A stretch of DNA of 19,979 bases from CAZAGD01 sp049699975 (GTDB taxonomy: Bacteria; Desulfobacterota; SM23-61). The notes under the pieces were generated by a model. The model did not search any database. It was given only the letters and a program-made list of their open reading frames with translations, and was not told the origin of the DNA. Below, piece after piece: positions 6,289 through 14,337 of this stretch (its first letter is position 1; each line of letters starts with the position of its first letter). Location: positions 1 to 19,979 of the forward strand of contig JBNAWB010000044.1 of NCBI GenBank assembly GCA_049699975.1, given 5' to 3'. The position numbers and the translations under genes are program-made.

Positions 6289-7295
6289 AGGGAATTTATT
6301 TTCTCAAAGTACGCATGTACGCCCGCTAAGACTTCTGCCTTGGTCAGCCATTTAGCTAATTCGGCGCGGAAAGCGCTATTTTCTGGCAAACCTCTTGTAT
6401 ACCAAATAAGATGTTTCCGAAATTCTTTTACGCCGTGAACCTCCCCTCGCCAATCAACTAACATTTGCAGGTGGCGCTCAATAATGCTTTCTCGTTCTGG
6501 TAACGAGGGCTCAGGAACATCTTCTCCTTTCTCTAAGGCCAGGATTTTTTGAAAAAGCCAAGGATTACCCAATGCGCCGCGCCCGATCATGGCCCCAGCG
6601 CATTTTGTCTCCTTAAAGAATCTTATAACCGCCTGGGGAGTCAATAAATCCCCATTCCCGATTACAGGAATTTTTACTCTGGTTTGGGCTTCCCCGATTG
6701 CCCCCCAATCAGCTCTAACATTATATCCCTGCGTCCGGGTGCGGCCATGGATAATCAAACCATCTCCTCCTTCTTCTTCTACCATCTTGGCCACTTGCAG
6801 ATAATTTTTACTTTGCTCATCCCATCCTAAACGAATTTTTACAGTCAGGGGAATAGAGACAGCCTCCCGCACGGCTTGCAGAATTTGTTTGGCCAAGGCG
6901 AGGTCTTTTAATAAAGCTGCCCCTGCTCCTCCCTGGGTAACTTTTTTCACCGGGCAACCCATGTTAATGTTCAAAACATCGGCTCCCTTTTCAGCAAGTA
7001 TCTTTGCGGCCATAGCCATTACCTCAGGGCGCGAACCAAAAATTTGGACCCCCCAAGGTTTATCTTCCGGGCAAGTTTTTAAGAATCTTTCGCTTTTTTG
7101 GGGCTGGCGGATCAGTCCTTCGGCGCTCACCATCTCGGCAAAAGCTAAAGCACATCCGTATTCCCGGGCCAATAGCCGAAAAGGAAGGTTAGAGATGCCG
7201 GCCATGGGAGCCAGCAGCAAAGGGTTGGGCAAATTAAGCTGCCCAATCTGCAATTTAGGTAGGAGCTCTGTGGGCAAGGAAAACCTTTCCTCCAT
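6273..7295 (-). CDS. dusB: tRNA-dihydrouridine synthase (DusB type), 3' end altered by repeat insertion
   Basis: FMN-dependent reductase that converts uridine to dihydrouridine in the tRNA D-loop region. Visible: the barrel start LLLAPMAGISNLPFR (26-40), WGVQIFGS (81-88), the active-site Cys114 in NINMGCPVKKVTQGGAGAAL, VKIRLGWDE (152-160), IIHGRTRTQGY (181-191), GNGDL (213-217) and IGRGALGNPWLF (237-248). Of 340 residues, the last few (about VIPP) and the stop are encoded by the end of the X element, so the native C-terminus has probably been lost or replaced; the helical C-terminal domain otherwise looks complete. The start overlaps the 3' end of comB by 41 bp. ATG 7295 has no Shine-Dalgarno, and a TTG six codons later, preceded by GGAGGAAAGG, is an alternative. 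Confidence 0.93.
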   Translation of the reverse strand: MEERFSLPTELLPKLQIGQLNLPNPLLLAPMAGISNLPFRLLAREYGCALAFAEMVSAEGLIRQPQKSERFLKTCPEDKPWGVQIFGSRPEVMAMAAKILAEKGADVLNINMGCPVKKVTQGGAGAALLKDLALAKQILQAVREAVSIPLTVKIRLGWDEQSKNYLQVAKMVEEEGGDGLIIHGRTRTQGYNVRADWGAIGEAQTRVKIPVIGNGDLLTPQAVIRFFKETKCAGAMIGRGALGNPWLFQKILALEKGEDVPEPSLPERESIIERHLQMLVDWRGEVHGVKEFRKHLIWYTRGLPENSAFRAELAKWLTKAEVLAGVHAYFEKINSLVIPP

Positions 7296-7989
7296 AAAAA
7301 ATAGGTGTTACCTGAGAAACATCTACTTGCGCGCAGATGCGCACATCTTCTTCCAAACCCAACCCGATTAAATAACGTCCCCATTCACAAGAGGAAAGAA
7401 TCCCATAAAGATCATCCTCAAAGTGGTTATATAAAATCTTGGCCATAAGCGCGGCATCGGTTAAAGAAACTTCTTTAGCCGCCGCCATGAGCTTTTTCAC
7501 CAAAGCCCCGGCGCAAAGCGTATCTTCCAGACAAAATAATCCCTTCTCTCCTGCACAGACGATGAGCACATGGCGCCGGGTTTCTTGTAAAGCAGCGCTT
7601 ACGGCTGAAATATTCAAAAATGCCCCAATGAAAACCTTAACCGCTTTTTGGGCGGCGAGTAAGGCCTTAGTTCCATTCGTAGTAGTCATAACCACAATTT
7701 TATCTTGCACTTTTTCGGGGAGATAATCCCGGGGCGAATTACCTAAATGAAATCCTTCTAAGCGCATTGCCCGGCGTTCGCCCCCTAAGAGAAAATTAGG
7801 ATTTTTCTGCTCGGCTACTAATCTTTTAGCTTCTTCTACGGTGGCGACTGGAATAAAACCCTTACAGCCATTTTCTAAAGCCACGATCATGGTGGAGGTG
7901 GCCCGCAGAACATCGATGACTACTACGGCTTTATCCGTGATCTCTTTTTTCTCGATCTCCAATGGCGTAAATGCCACATCTACAAGCAT
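7255..7989 (-). CDS. comB: 2-phosphosulfolactate phosphatase family protein (ComB)
   Basis: ComB removes phosphate from 2-phosphosulfolactate, a step in coenzyme M synthesis in methanogens; homologues are common in bacteria that do not make coenzyme M, where the role is often unclear. Family marks: VVVIDVLRATSTM (22-34), LLGGERRAMRLEGFHLGNSP (67-86), VMTTTNGTKAL (100-110), LIVCAGEKGLFCLEDTLCAG (142-161) and the EEDVRICAQVDV end (213-224). At 244 residues it is full length. AGGTGG lies ten bases before the ATG. It begins 36 bp after polA and overlaps dusB, so the three are very likely one transcript. ComA and other coenzyme M genes are not present in the window. Confidence 0.9.
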   Translation of the reverse strand: MLVDVAFTPLEIEKKEITDKAVVVIDVLRATSTMIVALENGCKGFIPVATVEEAKRLVAEQKNPNFLLGGERRAMRLEGFHLGNSPRDYLPEKVQDKIVVMTTTNGTKALLAAQKAVKVFIGAFLNISAVSAALQETRRHVLIVCAGEKGLFCLEDTLCAGALVKKLMAAAKEVSLTDAALMAKILYNHFEDDLYGILSSCEWGRYLIGLGLEEDVRICAQVDVSQVTPIFYGGKVFLAHRAPT

Positions 7990-8025
7990 GAAAATTTTTC
8001 CACCTAATTGCCATTTTTCTTTATT

Positions 8026-10713
8026 TCAATTTACCTCTGCCCAATTCCGTCCCTGGCTTATTTTTACTTTGAGCGGGACGGAAAGCTCCATGACTCCTTC
8101 CATTTCTTTTTTGACTATCTCTTTTACCTCGGCTAATTCCGCTTCTGGTACTTCGAATAAAAGTTCGTCATGAATCTGCAAGATAAGTTTTGTCCCTTTC
8201 TTTAATTCTTTAAGGCGCTGGTAGATTCTAATCATGGCTAACTTTATCAAATCTGCCGCAGTTCCCTGGATGGGCGCGTTAATGGCCATCCTTTCGGCTA
8301 ATTGCCGGACACTCCGATTTTTGCTTGCTATATCGGGGATATACCTCCGGCGGCTTAAGAGCGTAGTTACCAAGCCCTTTTCGCGCGCTAATTGCAGGGC
8401 TTGGTCGATATAATTCCGGACACCTTGGTATTTCTGGAAATAATTGTCTATATAGGCCTGGGCGGCAGCGGGAGAAAGGCCTAACTCCCGGGAAAGGCCA
8501 AAAGCACTCATCCCATAAATAATGCCAAAATTAATCACTTTGGCTAAGCGCCGCATCTCCGCCGTTACTAAATCAGGAGCAACTTGAAAAATCTCGGCTG
8601 CCGTAGCGGCGTGGACATCTTCATCCCGCTCAAAAGTAGCTTTCAATAAAGGATCACCAGAAAGATGAGCTAAGATGCGCAACTCTATTTGGGAATAATC
8701 CGCCGCCAGGAATAAAAAACCCTGCTCCGGAATGAAAGCTTCCCGAATTCTTTTCCCTTCAGGGGTGCGAATGGGTATATTCTGCAAATTGGGGTCGCTA
8801 CTGGAAAGCCGACCCGTAGCCGTAACCGTTTGATGAAATGAAGTATGCAGCCGCCCGGTAAGCGGATTAATTAATTGCGGTAAGGCATCTACATAGGTTG
8901 ATTTCAATTTGGCTAAACTCCGGTAGGCAAGCACTTTGGCCGGCAAAAGATGATCTTGCGCCAGTTGGGTGAGCACATCCACATCAGTAGCATAGCCCGT
9001 TTTCGTCCGTTTTCCCCCAGGCAACTTAAGCTTTTCAAAGAGAATTTTGCCCAATTGTTGAGGAGAATTTATATTAAAAATTTCACCGGCCAAATCATAT
9101 ATCTCTTGAGAAATTCTCTCTAATTCCAAGTTAAACTCTTGGGCGAGCTTTTGCAAACGGGCTAGATCTATCTTTATTCCCGCCACCTCCATTTGAGCTA
9201 AGATCTCCACTAAGGGAAGCTCTATTTGCTCAAAAAGGTCAACCAAACCTTCCCCTTTAACCTTCTCGAAGACCAAATTAGTCAAGGCCATGATCACGTC
9301 CACATAAGTACAGGCGAAGTTACGCGCTTCTTCGATTTCCACTTGAGCAAAAGAAATGGCTTTAGCTCCGCTGCCCACAATTTCTTCGATGGTTCTTATA
9401 TTTTGCTCTAAATATTCTCTGGCCAATTCTTCTAAGGTATGCCGGTGTTTCCCAGGATTAAGTAAGTAAGAAGCTATCATTAAATCACCAGCAATTCCCC
9501 GAAGTTCAACACCCGCTTTTGCTAAAAGAATATAGTCGTTTTTAAGATTATGCCCAAATTTTTTTAATTGCTCATCTTCTAGAAGGGGGCGCAAAATATT
9601 TAAAACCTGGGAGCAAGAAAGTTGGGCAATTACTCCAGGGGCGGTATGACCGACGGGGATATAAAATGCCTCTCCCACCTTATAAGAAAAAGATAGGCCA
9701 ACAATTTCGGCCCGCATGACCTGGTTAACAGTGCCTTGTAAAGCCAGAGAAAATTTGCCCGCTCTTCTCAAGTTCTCGGCCAGTTCTTTCAGTTTTTCCT
9801 CTTCCGTGATTAAAAAATAATCTCCTTCCTCCTTTTTTACTTCTATGGTTAGAGAAAATTCTTTTAATAACTTGGCAAATTCCATCTCTCTAAATATATT
9901 CTGCAATTTATTTAAATCAGGAGGCTCTTTTTTCAAATCTTTGAGTTCCCAATTAATAGGTGCGGCCAAATTTAGAGTGGCCAGTTCCTTGCTCAGCAGT
10001 GCTTGAGGAGCATAATTCTTTAAATTAGCCCGCACCTTTGGATTCTCCACTTTCTCTAAGTTATTCATGAGCGCTTCAATTGATCCAAATCGCCGAATAA
10101 GCTCGGCCGCAGTTTTTTTGCCAATACCCGGGATGCCAGGGATATTATCCGCGGTGTCCCCGCAAAGACCCAGCAAATCGGTAACCTTCTCTGGTGGCAC
10201 GCCAAAATATTCTTCCACTTCTCGGATCTGATACTTTTTATTCTTCATGGGGTCATACATAGTAATCTGCGGGGAGATGAGCTGCATCAAATCTTTATCT
10301 CCGGAAATAATTATTATTTCTCCCCGGTTCCATTTCTTGGCCAAAGTGCCAATCAAATCATCAGCCTCAAAACCTTCTTTTTCCAGAATAGGGATACCTA
10401 AGGCCTTGGTAATTTCTTTAATATAGGGAATTTGGGCGCGCAAGTCTTCCGGCATGACCGGGCGATTAGCCTTATATTCCGCAAAAGCTTCATGGCGAAA
10501 AGTAGGACCAGGCGCATCAAAGGCCACGGCGACTAATTCTGGATTATACTCGCGTAACACTTTGAGGAGCATGTTCGTGAAACCATAAATGGCATTAGTC
10601 GGGAAGCCTTTAGAATTGGCCAGGCGAGGTAAAGCAAAAAAAGCGCGATAAATATAGGAACTGCCATCTATTAAAAAAAGCGAGGGATTTTCGGGAGGCA
10701 TGTTCGCTGCCAT
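8026..10713 (-). CDS. polA: DNA polymerase I, proofreading site apparently inactive
   Basis: 895 residues with three regions. The 5'-3' exonuclease (about 11-290) has LFLIDGSSYIYRAFF, EADDLIGTLA, SGDKDL and the helix-hairpin-helix GIPGIGKKTAAELI. The 3'-5' exonuclease-like domain (about 295-480) keeps GHNLKNDYILL (D393), but the DxE motif is replaced by FSLALQG (321-327) and the position of E. coli D501 is Tyr470, so editing is probably absent. The polymerase domain (about 490-895) has TATGRLSSSDPNLQNIP, LAADYSQIELR (catalytic D672), KVINFGIIYGM (O helix) and ILQIHDELLFEVP. It is used for repair and Okazaki fragment processing. ATG 10713 was chosen; ATG 10701 is equally plausible, since neither has a strong ribosome site. 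Confidence 0.97.
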   Translation of the reverse strand: MAANMPPENPSLFLIDGSSYIYRAFFALPRLANSKGFPTNAIYGFTNMLLKVLREYNPELVAVAFDAPGPTFRHEAFAEYKANRPVMPEDLRAQIPYIKEITKALGIPILEKEGFEADDLIGTLAKKWNRGEIIIISGDKDLMQLISPQITMYDPMKNKKYQIREVEEYFGVPPEKVTDLLGLCGDTADNIPGIPGIGKKTAAELIRRFGSIEALMNNLEKVENPKVRANLKNYAPQALLSKELATLNLAAPINWELKDLKKEPPDLNKLQNIFREMEFAKLLKEFSLTIEVKKEEGDYFLITEEEKLKELAENLRRAGKFSLALQGTVNQVMRAEIVGLSFSYKVGEAFYIPVGHTAPGVIAQLSCSQVLNILRPLLEDEQLKKFGHNLKNDYILLAKAGVELRGIAGDLMIASYLLNPGKHRHTLEELAREYLEQNIRTIEEIVGSGAKAISFAQVEIEEARNFACTYVDVIMALTNLVFEKVKGEGLVDLFEQIELPLVEILAQMEVAGIKIDLARLQKLAQEFNLELERISQEIYDLAGEIFNINSPQQLGKILFEKLKLPGGKRTKTGYATDVDVLTQLAQDHLLPAKVLAYRSLAKLKSTYVDALPQLINPLTGRLHTSFHQTVTATGRLSSSDPNLQNIPIRTPEGKRIREAFIPEQGFLFLAADYSQIELRILAHLSGDPLLKATFERDEDVHAATAAEIFQVAPDLVTAEMRRLAKVINFGIIYGMSAFGLSRELGLSPAAAQAYIDNYFQKYQGVRNYIDQALQLAREKGLVTTLLSRRRYIPDIASKNRSVRQLAERMAINAPIQGTAADLIKLAMIRIYQRLKELKKGTKLILQIHDELLFEVPEAELAEVKEIVKKEMEGVMELSVPLKVKISQGRNWAEVN

Positions 10714-10784
10714 ATTTTAAGTATGCCATATAAAAAGAAACTTAAGCAATAAACAAAAAATAGCTAAAACTTTAATTTCTGAAT

Positions 10785-11546
10785 TTAGATATAGCCATAA
10801 GCTTCCCAGCCCCCATCAATGTTTATTATGGAACCAGTCATGAAACTTGACTCATCGCTAGCCAAATAAACTGCTAAAGCTAAAACATCTTCCACTTCTC
10901 CTATCCGCCCCAAAGGGGTTCTTTTTTCTATGGCCCCGACCGGGAGCAGGCCTTTGTCGATCAAACTCTGGACTAATTCAGTGCGGATATAACCAGGGGC
11001 AATAGCATTAACGCGAATATTTTTCTTGGCCCATTCCGCCGCCAAAACTTTGGTAAGCATATTACAAGCCGCTTTACTAGCGCAATACGCAGCCCGGCCT
11101 GGAGCAGCCACTAATCCATAAACGGAGGTGATGTTAATTATGCAGCCGCCTCCTTGGCGCATCATCTGGCGGGCCGCGCACTGACAACCATAGAAAACTC
11201 CGGAGAGATCTGTATCCAAAGCGCGCTGCCAGTCTGCCGGAGAAAGTTCTTCCGCAGGAGCAACCATGGCTATGCCTGCATTATTCACTAAGATATGGAG
11301 TTGGCCAAAATGGTCCACAGTCTTCTCTACCATTTGGGCCACGCTGGCATATTGGCTGACATCCACTTCTAAGGCCAAGGCTTGGCCCCCTTCTTCTTTA
11401 ATTTGTTGGGCCAAGGCTGTCAAGAGATTTAGCGATCTACTAGCCAAAACCACTGCGGCGCCTTCCCGAGCGTAACGCAGGGCAATGCCTTTACCAATCC
11501 CGCGGCTTGCTCCCGTAATAATAGCTACTTTTCCTTTTAGTTTCAT
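10785..11546 (-). CDS. short-chain dehydrogenase/reductase (FabG-like)
   Basis: Classical SDR of 253 residues: TGASRGIG cofactor loop (11-18), D63-V64, NNAG (88-91), Ser141, Tyr154 and Lys158 of the catalytic set, and the C-terminal INIDGGWEAYGYI. The Asn of the catalytic tetrad, normally in a 'NLxG' motif, is Asp113 here (TDLSGVF). The cofactor is NAD or NADP; Ala-Ser-Arg at 35-37 after the second strand would fit NADP better. FabG-like sequences act on many hydroxy/keto substrates, so the exact role is unknown. It starts 17 bp after tctA with GGAGG in front, so it is in that operon, and a role in oxidising the imported compound is a reasonable guess. Confidence 0.9.
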   Translation of the reverse strand: MKLKGKVAIITGASRGIGKGIALRYAREGAAVVLASRSLNLLTALAQQIKEEGGQALALEVDVSQYASVAQMVEKTVDHFGQLHILVNNAGIAMVAPAEELSPADWQRALDTDLSGVFYGCQCAARQMMRQGGGCIINITSVYGLVAAPGRAAYCASKAACNMLTKVLAAEWAKKNIRVNAIAPGYIRTELVQSLIDKGLLPVGAIEKRTPLGRIGEVEDVLALAVYLASDESSFMTGSIINIDGGWEAYGYI

Positions 11547-11563
11547 AATCTCTATCTCCCTCC

Positions 11564-13072
11564 TTAAGAAATTTCCTCAGGGGGAACTATTCTCCTTTTC
11601 CTCTTCATCCAGGGGATTAAGGGAGAAATGAGGAGAAAAAGGGCGATAATCAGGGAAACGGCAGCTAAAGGGCGATTTAGAAATATAGAAAAATCACCTT
11701 GCGACATAATTAAGGATTTGCGTAAGTTATTCTCTAAAAGCGGACCAAGGACAAAAGCCAGAACTAAGGGGGCTCCTTCATAAGCAAACTTCTTCATCAA
11801 ATAACCTAAAATGCCGAAAATTAGCATAAGATAAATATCAAATACCGCATTACTTACACTATAAACACCGATCAAACAAAAAAGAAGTATTAAAGGAAAG
11901 AGAATCTTATAAGGAACTTTTAATACTTGGACCCATATGCCGATGAGGGGCAAGTTCAGGATCAGGAGCATTAGATTCCCTATATACATACTCGTAATAA
12001 CTCCCCAAAAAAGACCAGGATTCTGTTTCATCATCAAGGGTCCTGGCTGTACCCCATGAATCATAAATGCTCCCAAAAGCATGGCCATAACTACATTGGG
12101 AGGAATACCCAAGGTCATGAGGGGAATAAAAGCCCCTCCCGTAGCCGCATTGTTCGCTGACTCTGGACCGGCTACTCCCTCAATAGCTCCTTTTCCAAAG
12201 CGTTCGGGATGACGGGAAAGCCTCTTTTCTACGGCATAGGAGAGGAAAGAAGAGATAACTGCTCCCCCGCCAGGAAGGATGCCCAAAAAGAACCCCAATA
12301 GGGAACCTCGGGCTATCGCCCCTTTAGCCTCCAGCCAATCTTTGGCCGTAGGCAGAAGGCCTTTAATTTTGGTCTTGAAGATTTCCCGTTGTAACGTCTG
12401 TTCAATATTCAAGAGCACCTCGGAAATACCAAACAAACCCATAACCAAAGGTACAAGCCCAACTCCATCCATTAATTCCAAGCGCCCGAAGGTAAGGCGG
12501 GGCCGGGCATTGATGGAGTCGAGTCCAATGAGCCCCAGAACTATTCCAAAAGCAGCCATGAGCAAAGCTTTGACCATCGAACCATGGGCCAAGTAAATAA
12601 GTACAGTCAATCCTAAAACCATTAAAGTAAAGTATTCAGGTGGACCAAATTTTAAGGCAATTTTTGATAGGGGTGGGGCTAAAGCCATCAATCCGACGAT
12701 AGAAAGAGTTCCCGCAATAAAAGAACCAAAAGCGGCTATCCCCAGAGCAGGGCCAGCGCGCCCCTGGCGAGCCATTTGGTATCCATCAAGACAAGTGACC
12801 ACGGAAGCAGCTTCCCCAGGAATATTGACCAAAATAGAAGTAGTGGAACCACCGTACATGGCTCCATAGTAAATTCCAGCAAGCATAATAATGGCCGCTT
12901 CCGGAGTTGATTTAAAGGTGGTGGGCAAAAGAAGAGACATGGCGCCTACTGGACCAATGCCCGGCAGGACTCCAATGAGAGTGCCGATAAAAACTCCTAA
13001 AAAACAATAAAAGAGATTAAGCGGATCTAAAGCAACGGCAAAGCCTAAGCGCAAATATTCCCAGAGCTCCAT
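11564..13072 (-). CDS. tctA: tripartite tricarboxylate transporter, large membrane subunit TctA
   Basis: 502 residues with about 10-12 hydrophobic segments. Family motifs: FIGTLIGVLPGIGPVGAMSLLL (residues about 28-49) and YYGAMYGGSTTSILVNIPGE (about 68-87), followed by the second, related half containing FFLGILPGGGAVISSFLSY and ANNAATGGAFIPLMTLGIP. In the inner membrane it forms the ion-driven channel that, with TctB and a periplasmic TctC binding protein, imports citrate or other carboxylates. The ATG lies three bases after the TGA of tctB, so translation is coupled. No tctC is found in the window, so the binding protein must be encoded elsewhere or be absent. Confidence 0.95.
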   Translation of the reverse strand: MELWEYLRLGFAVALDPLNLFYCFLGVFIGTLIGVLPGIGPVGAMSLLLPTTFKSTPEAAIIMLAGIYYGAMYGGSTTSILVNIPGEAASVVTCLDGYQMARQGRAGPALGIAAFGSFIAGTLSIVGLMALAPPLSKIALKFGPPEYFTLMVLGLTVLIYLAHGSMVKALLMAAFGIVLGLIGLDSINARPRLTFGRLELMDGVGLVPLVMGLFGISEVLLNIEQTLQREIFKTKIKGLLPTAKDWLEAKGAIARGSLLGFFLGILPGGGAVISSFLSYAVEKRLSRHPERFGKGAIEGVAGPESANNAATGGAFIPLMTLGIPPNVVMAMLLGAFMIHGVQPGPLMMKQNPGLFWGVITSMYIGNLMLLILNLPLIGIWVQVLKVPYKILFPLILLFCLIGVYSVSNAVFDIYLMLIFGILGYLMKKFAYEGAPLVLAFVLGPLLENNLRKSLIMSQGDFSIFLNRPLAAVSLIIALFLLISPLIPWMKRKRRIVPPEEIS

Positions 13073-13075
13073 AAC

Positions 13076-13537
13076 TCACCCTAATGGCAAAATACCTTGG
13101 GGAAGCTGAGTTCCCAGCCACCAATGAAAAACAGCATAAGCCGTTAGCGCGCTGAGTATAGCCCCGCCAATAGCTATTGACCAGCGTTGGGGCTCAATCG
13201 CTTTGAAGAGGAAGATGAGGAAAAATATGGTCGTCAAAACGAATCCTAAATGATAAAAGGTCAAGGCATAAGCAATAAGCGCCCCTAAAACAAAAAGTAC
13301 CTTTTTCCATTGGACGTGGGCAAAAATAGTCCTTAACTCCGCGGCGGGAGATTTCTCTCTGATTCCTCTGATAAGGATGGCGGCGGCTAACCCGATCATG
13401 ATTATTCCGACCCAGAAAAAAATAAAACCCGACCCCGGATCATGGAGCGTTCCTAATTCTAAATCTACCCCTCCCCAACATACCCCCAGGCCAATGGCCA
13501 TCCAGAAAAGTCCGCTAAGCGCATCTCTATTGCCCAC
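13076..13537 (-). CDS. tctB: tripartite tricarboxylate transporter, small membrane subunit TctB
   Basis: 153 residues, four hydrophobic segments, with the family's N-terminal pattern LSGLFWMAIGLGVCWGGVDL and the following SGFIFFWVGIIMIGLAAAIL. It pairs with TctA in the membrane. The start is a GTG preceded by GGAGG at six bases. It precedes tctA directly and follows the 95-residue protein gene by 30 bp. Confidence 0.88.
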   Translation of the reverse strand: MGNRDALSGLFWMAIGLGVCWGGVDLELGTLHDPGSGFIFFWVGIIMIGLAAAILIRGIREKSPAAELRTIFAHVQWKKVLFVLGALIAYALTFYHLGFVLTTIFFLIFLFKAIEPQRWSIAIGGAILSALTAYAVFHWWLGTQLPQGILPLG

Positions 13538-13567
13538 TTGTTTCCTCCGACCAACTAATCAATTTTT

Positions 13568-13855
13568 TCAGGCTTCTTCCGGAGCTAATATTTTTTGCAA
13601 AACATCTTCCTTAGGCCGCGGCGCTTCTTCGGCCAAATAAAGCATTACCCCTCCCCGTACTGGACGGATTATGATTTTTCCTTCTTCAGCCATTTTTTTA
13701 GTAATTTCCACCGGGTTCTTGCCAAAATGGGCTTTGAAGGCTTGATTGAAGCCACTGTAAACGCTATGAATCCCCAAGTAAGGTGGCTTACGCAAGCGTT
13801 TAATGGCTCGCCGCACGAATTCTTCTTCACTAATCAGCGATTGGTTGTTTTCCAT
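13568..13855 (-). CDS. small conserved-looking protein, wing-like C-terminus, unknown function
   Basis: 95 residues with no signal peptide or membrane segment. The layout is an N-terminal charged helix (EEEFVRRAIKRLRK), a PPYLGIHSVYSGFNQAFKAHFG core, a helix EITKKMAEEGK and a two-strand hairpin IIIRPVRGGVMLYL, ending in an acidic tail. Helix-helix-helix-hairpin order resembles a small winged helix, but this is an inference from sequence pattern only. I recall similar uncharacterised proteins but no named domain. A strong GGAGGAGG precedes the ATG. Its position as the gene just before tctBA suggests a link to that transporter, possibly regulatory. Confidence 0.75.
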   Translation of the reverse strand: MENNQSLISEEEFVRRAIKRLRKPPYLGIHSVYSGFNQAFKAHFGKNPVEITKKMAEEGKIIIRPVRGGVMLYLAEEAPRPKEDVLQKILAPEEA

Positions 13856-13909
13856 CTTCTCCTCCTCCCTATTTTTTAAGCTTATTTATTAAGCTCCGTT
13901 TTAGACTTT

Positions 13910-14200
13910 TTATTTCTTAATCCTCTTCTTTTCATCCATGATACTGCCCACTTCTTTCCATTTTCCATTAGCATAAATAATAAAGACATCGCCCAAGACT
14001 GTATCAATTATCCAGGCTGAATTGCTATCGCAGCCCGCAATCTGATACCTTCCTCCTTGCTGCGCCATTTGAGGCGCTAATTGTCCGCCAAAGGCCTTAG
14101 GCAAATTTAACCAAAGTACCAGAACACCGGCTAAAAAGCTAATTAATACCGCGGCCACCAATATTAAAATTTTCACCCTTTGGGCTATTATTTCCTGCAT
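13910..14200 (-). CDS. small single-pass membrane protein, unknown function
   Basis: 96 residues. One membrane segment (about residues 9-33, ILILVAAVLISFLAGVLVLWL) anchors a short domain with SAWIIDTVLGDVFIIYANGKWKEVG, which looks like a single beta-propeller-type blade ('W-x-x-D-t-x-x-G-x-v'), then a Lys-rich tail. The single Cys57 lies outside the membrane part. The first basic residues are few, so orientation is unclear. AAGGAGGG precedes the ATG at good spacing. It heads the run of genes that leads into tctBA; whether it is part of the transporter is unknown. Confidence 0.72.
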   Translation of the reverse strand: MQEIIAQRVKILILVAAVLISFLAGVLVLWLNLPKAFGGQLAPQMAQQGGRYQIAGCDSNSAWIIDTVLGDVFIIYANGKWKEVGSIMDEKKRIKK

Positions 14201-14258
14201 AATTTCCCTCCTTAAAATAACATGATTTAATACCTTCCTTAGCTTAAAAATTTGGTAA

Positions 14259-14319
14259 CCCCTTACTTATTTCCTCCTCCCCAATTCTCTCACTTCCTGG
14301 GAATAGGGAAGGGTGAAGC
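14259..14319. repeat. possible decayed Y palindrome
   Basis: A left arm of CCTTAC then TTTCCTCCTCCCC and a right arm of GGGAATAGGGAAGGGTGAAG are imperfect inverted repeats and resemble the Y palindrome at 2028-2079. It lies between the Memo-family gene and the small membrane protein gene. Similarity is by eye only. Confidence 0.3.
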
Positions 14320-14337
14320 ACTCCCAAATATTTCCCT

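Noticed and set aside
6132..6329. Small + strand frames within the Z/X repeat
   Set aside because: They are frames in repeat DNA with no start signal, and the matching frame is not kept in the other copy.
6889..7371. 160-residue + strand open frame
   Set aside because: It runs antisense across the well-supported dusB and the end of comB; it has no recognisable motif and a low-complexity composition typical of a shadow frame.
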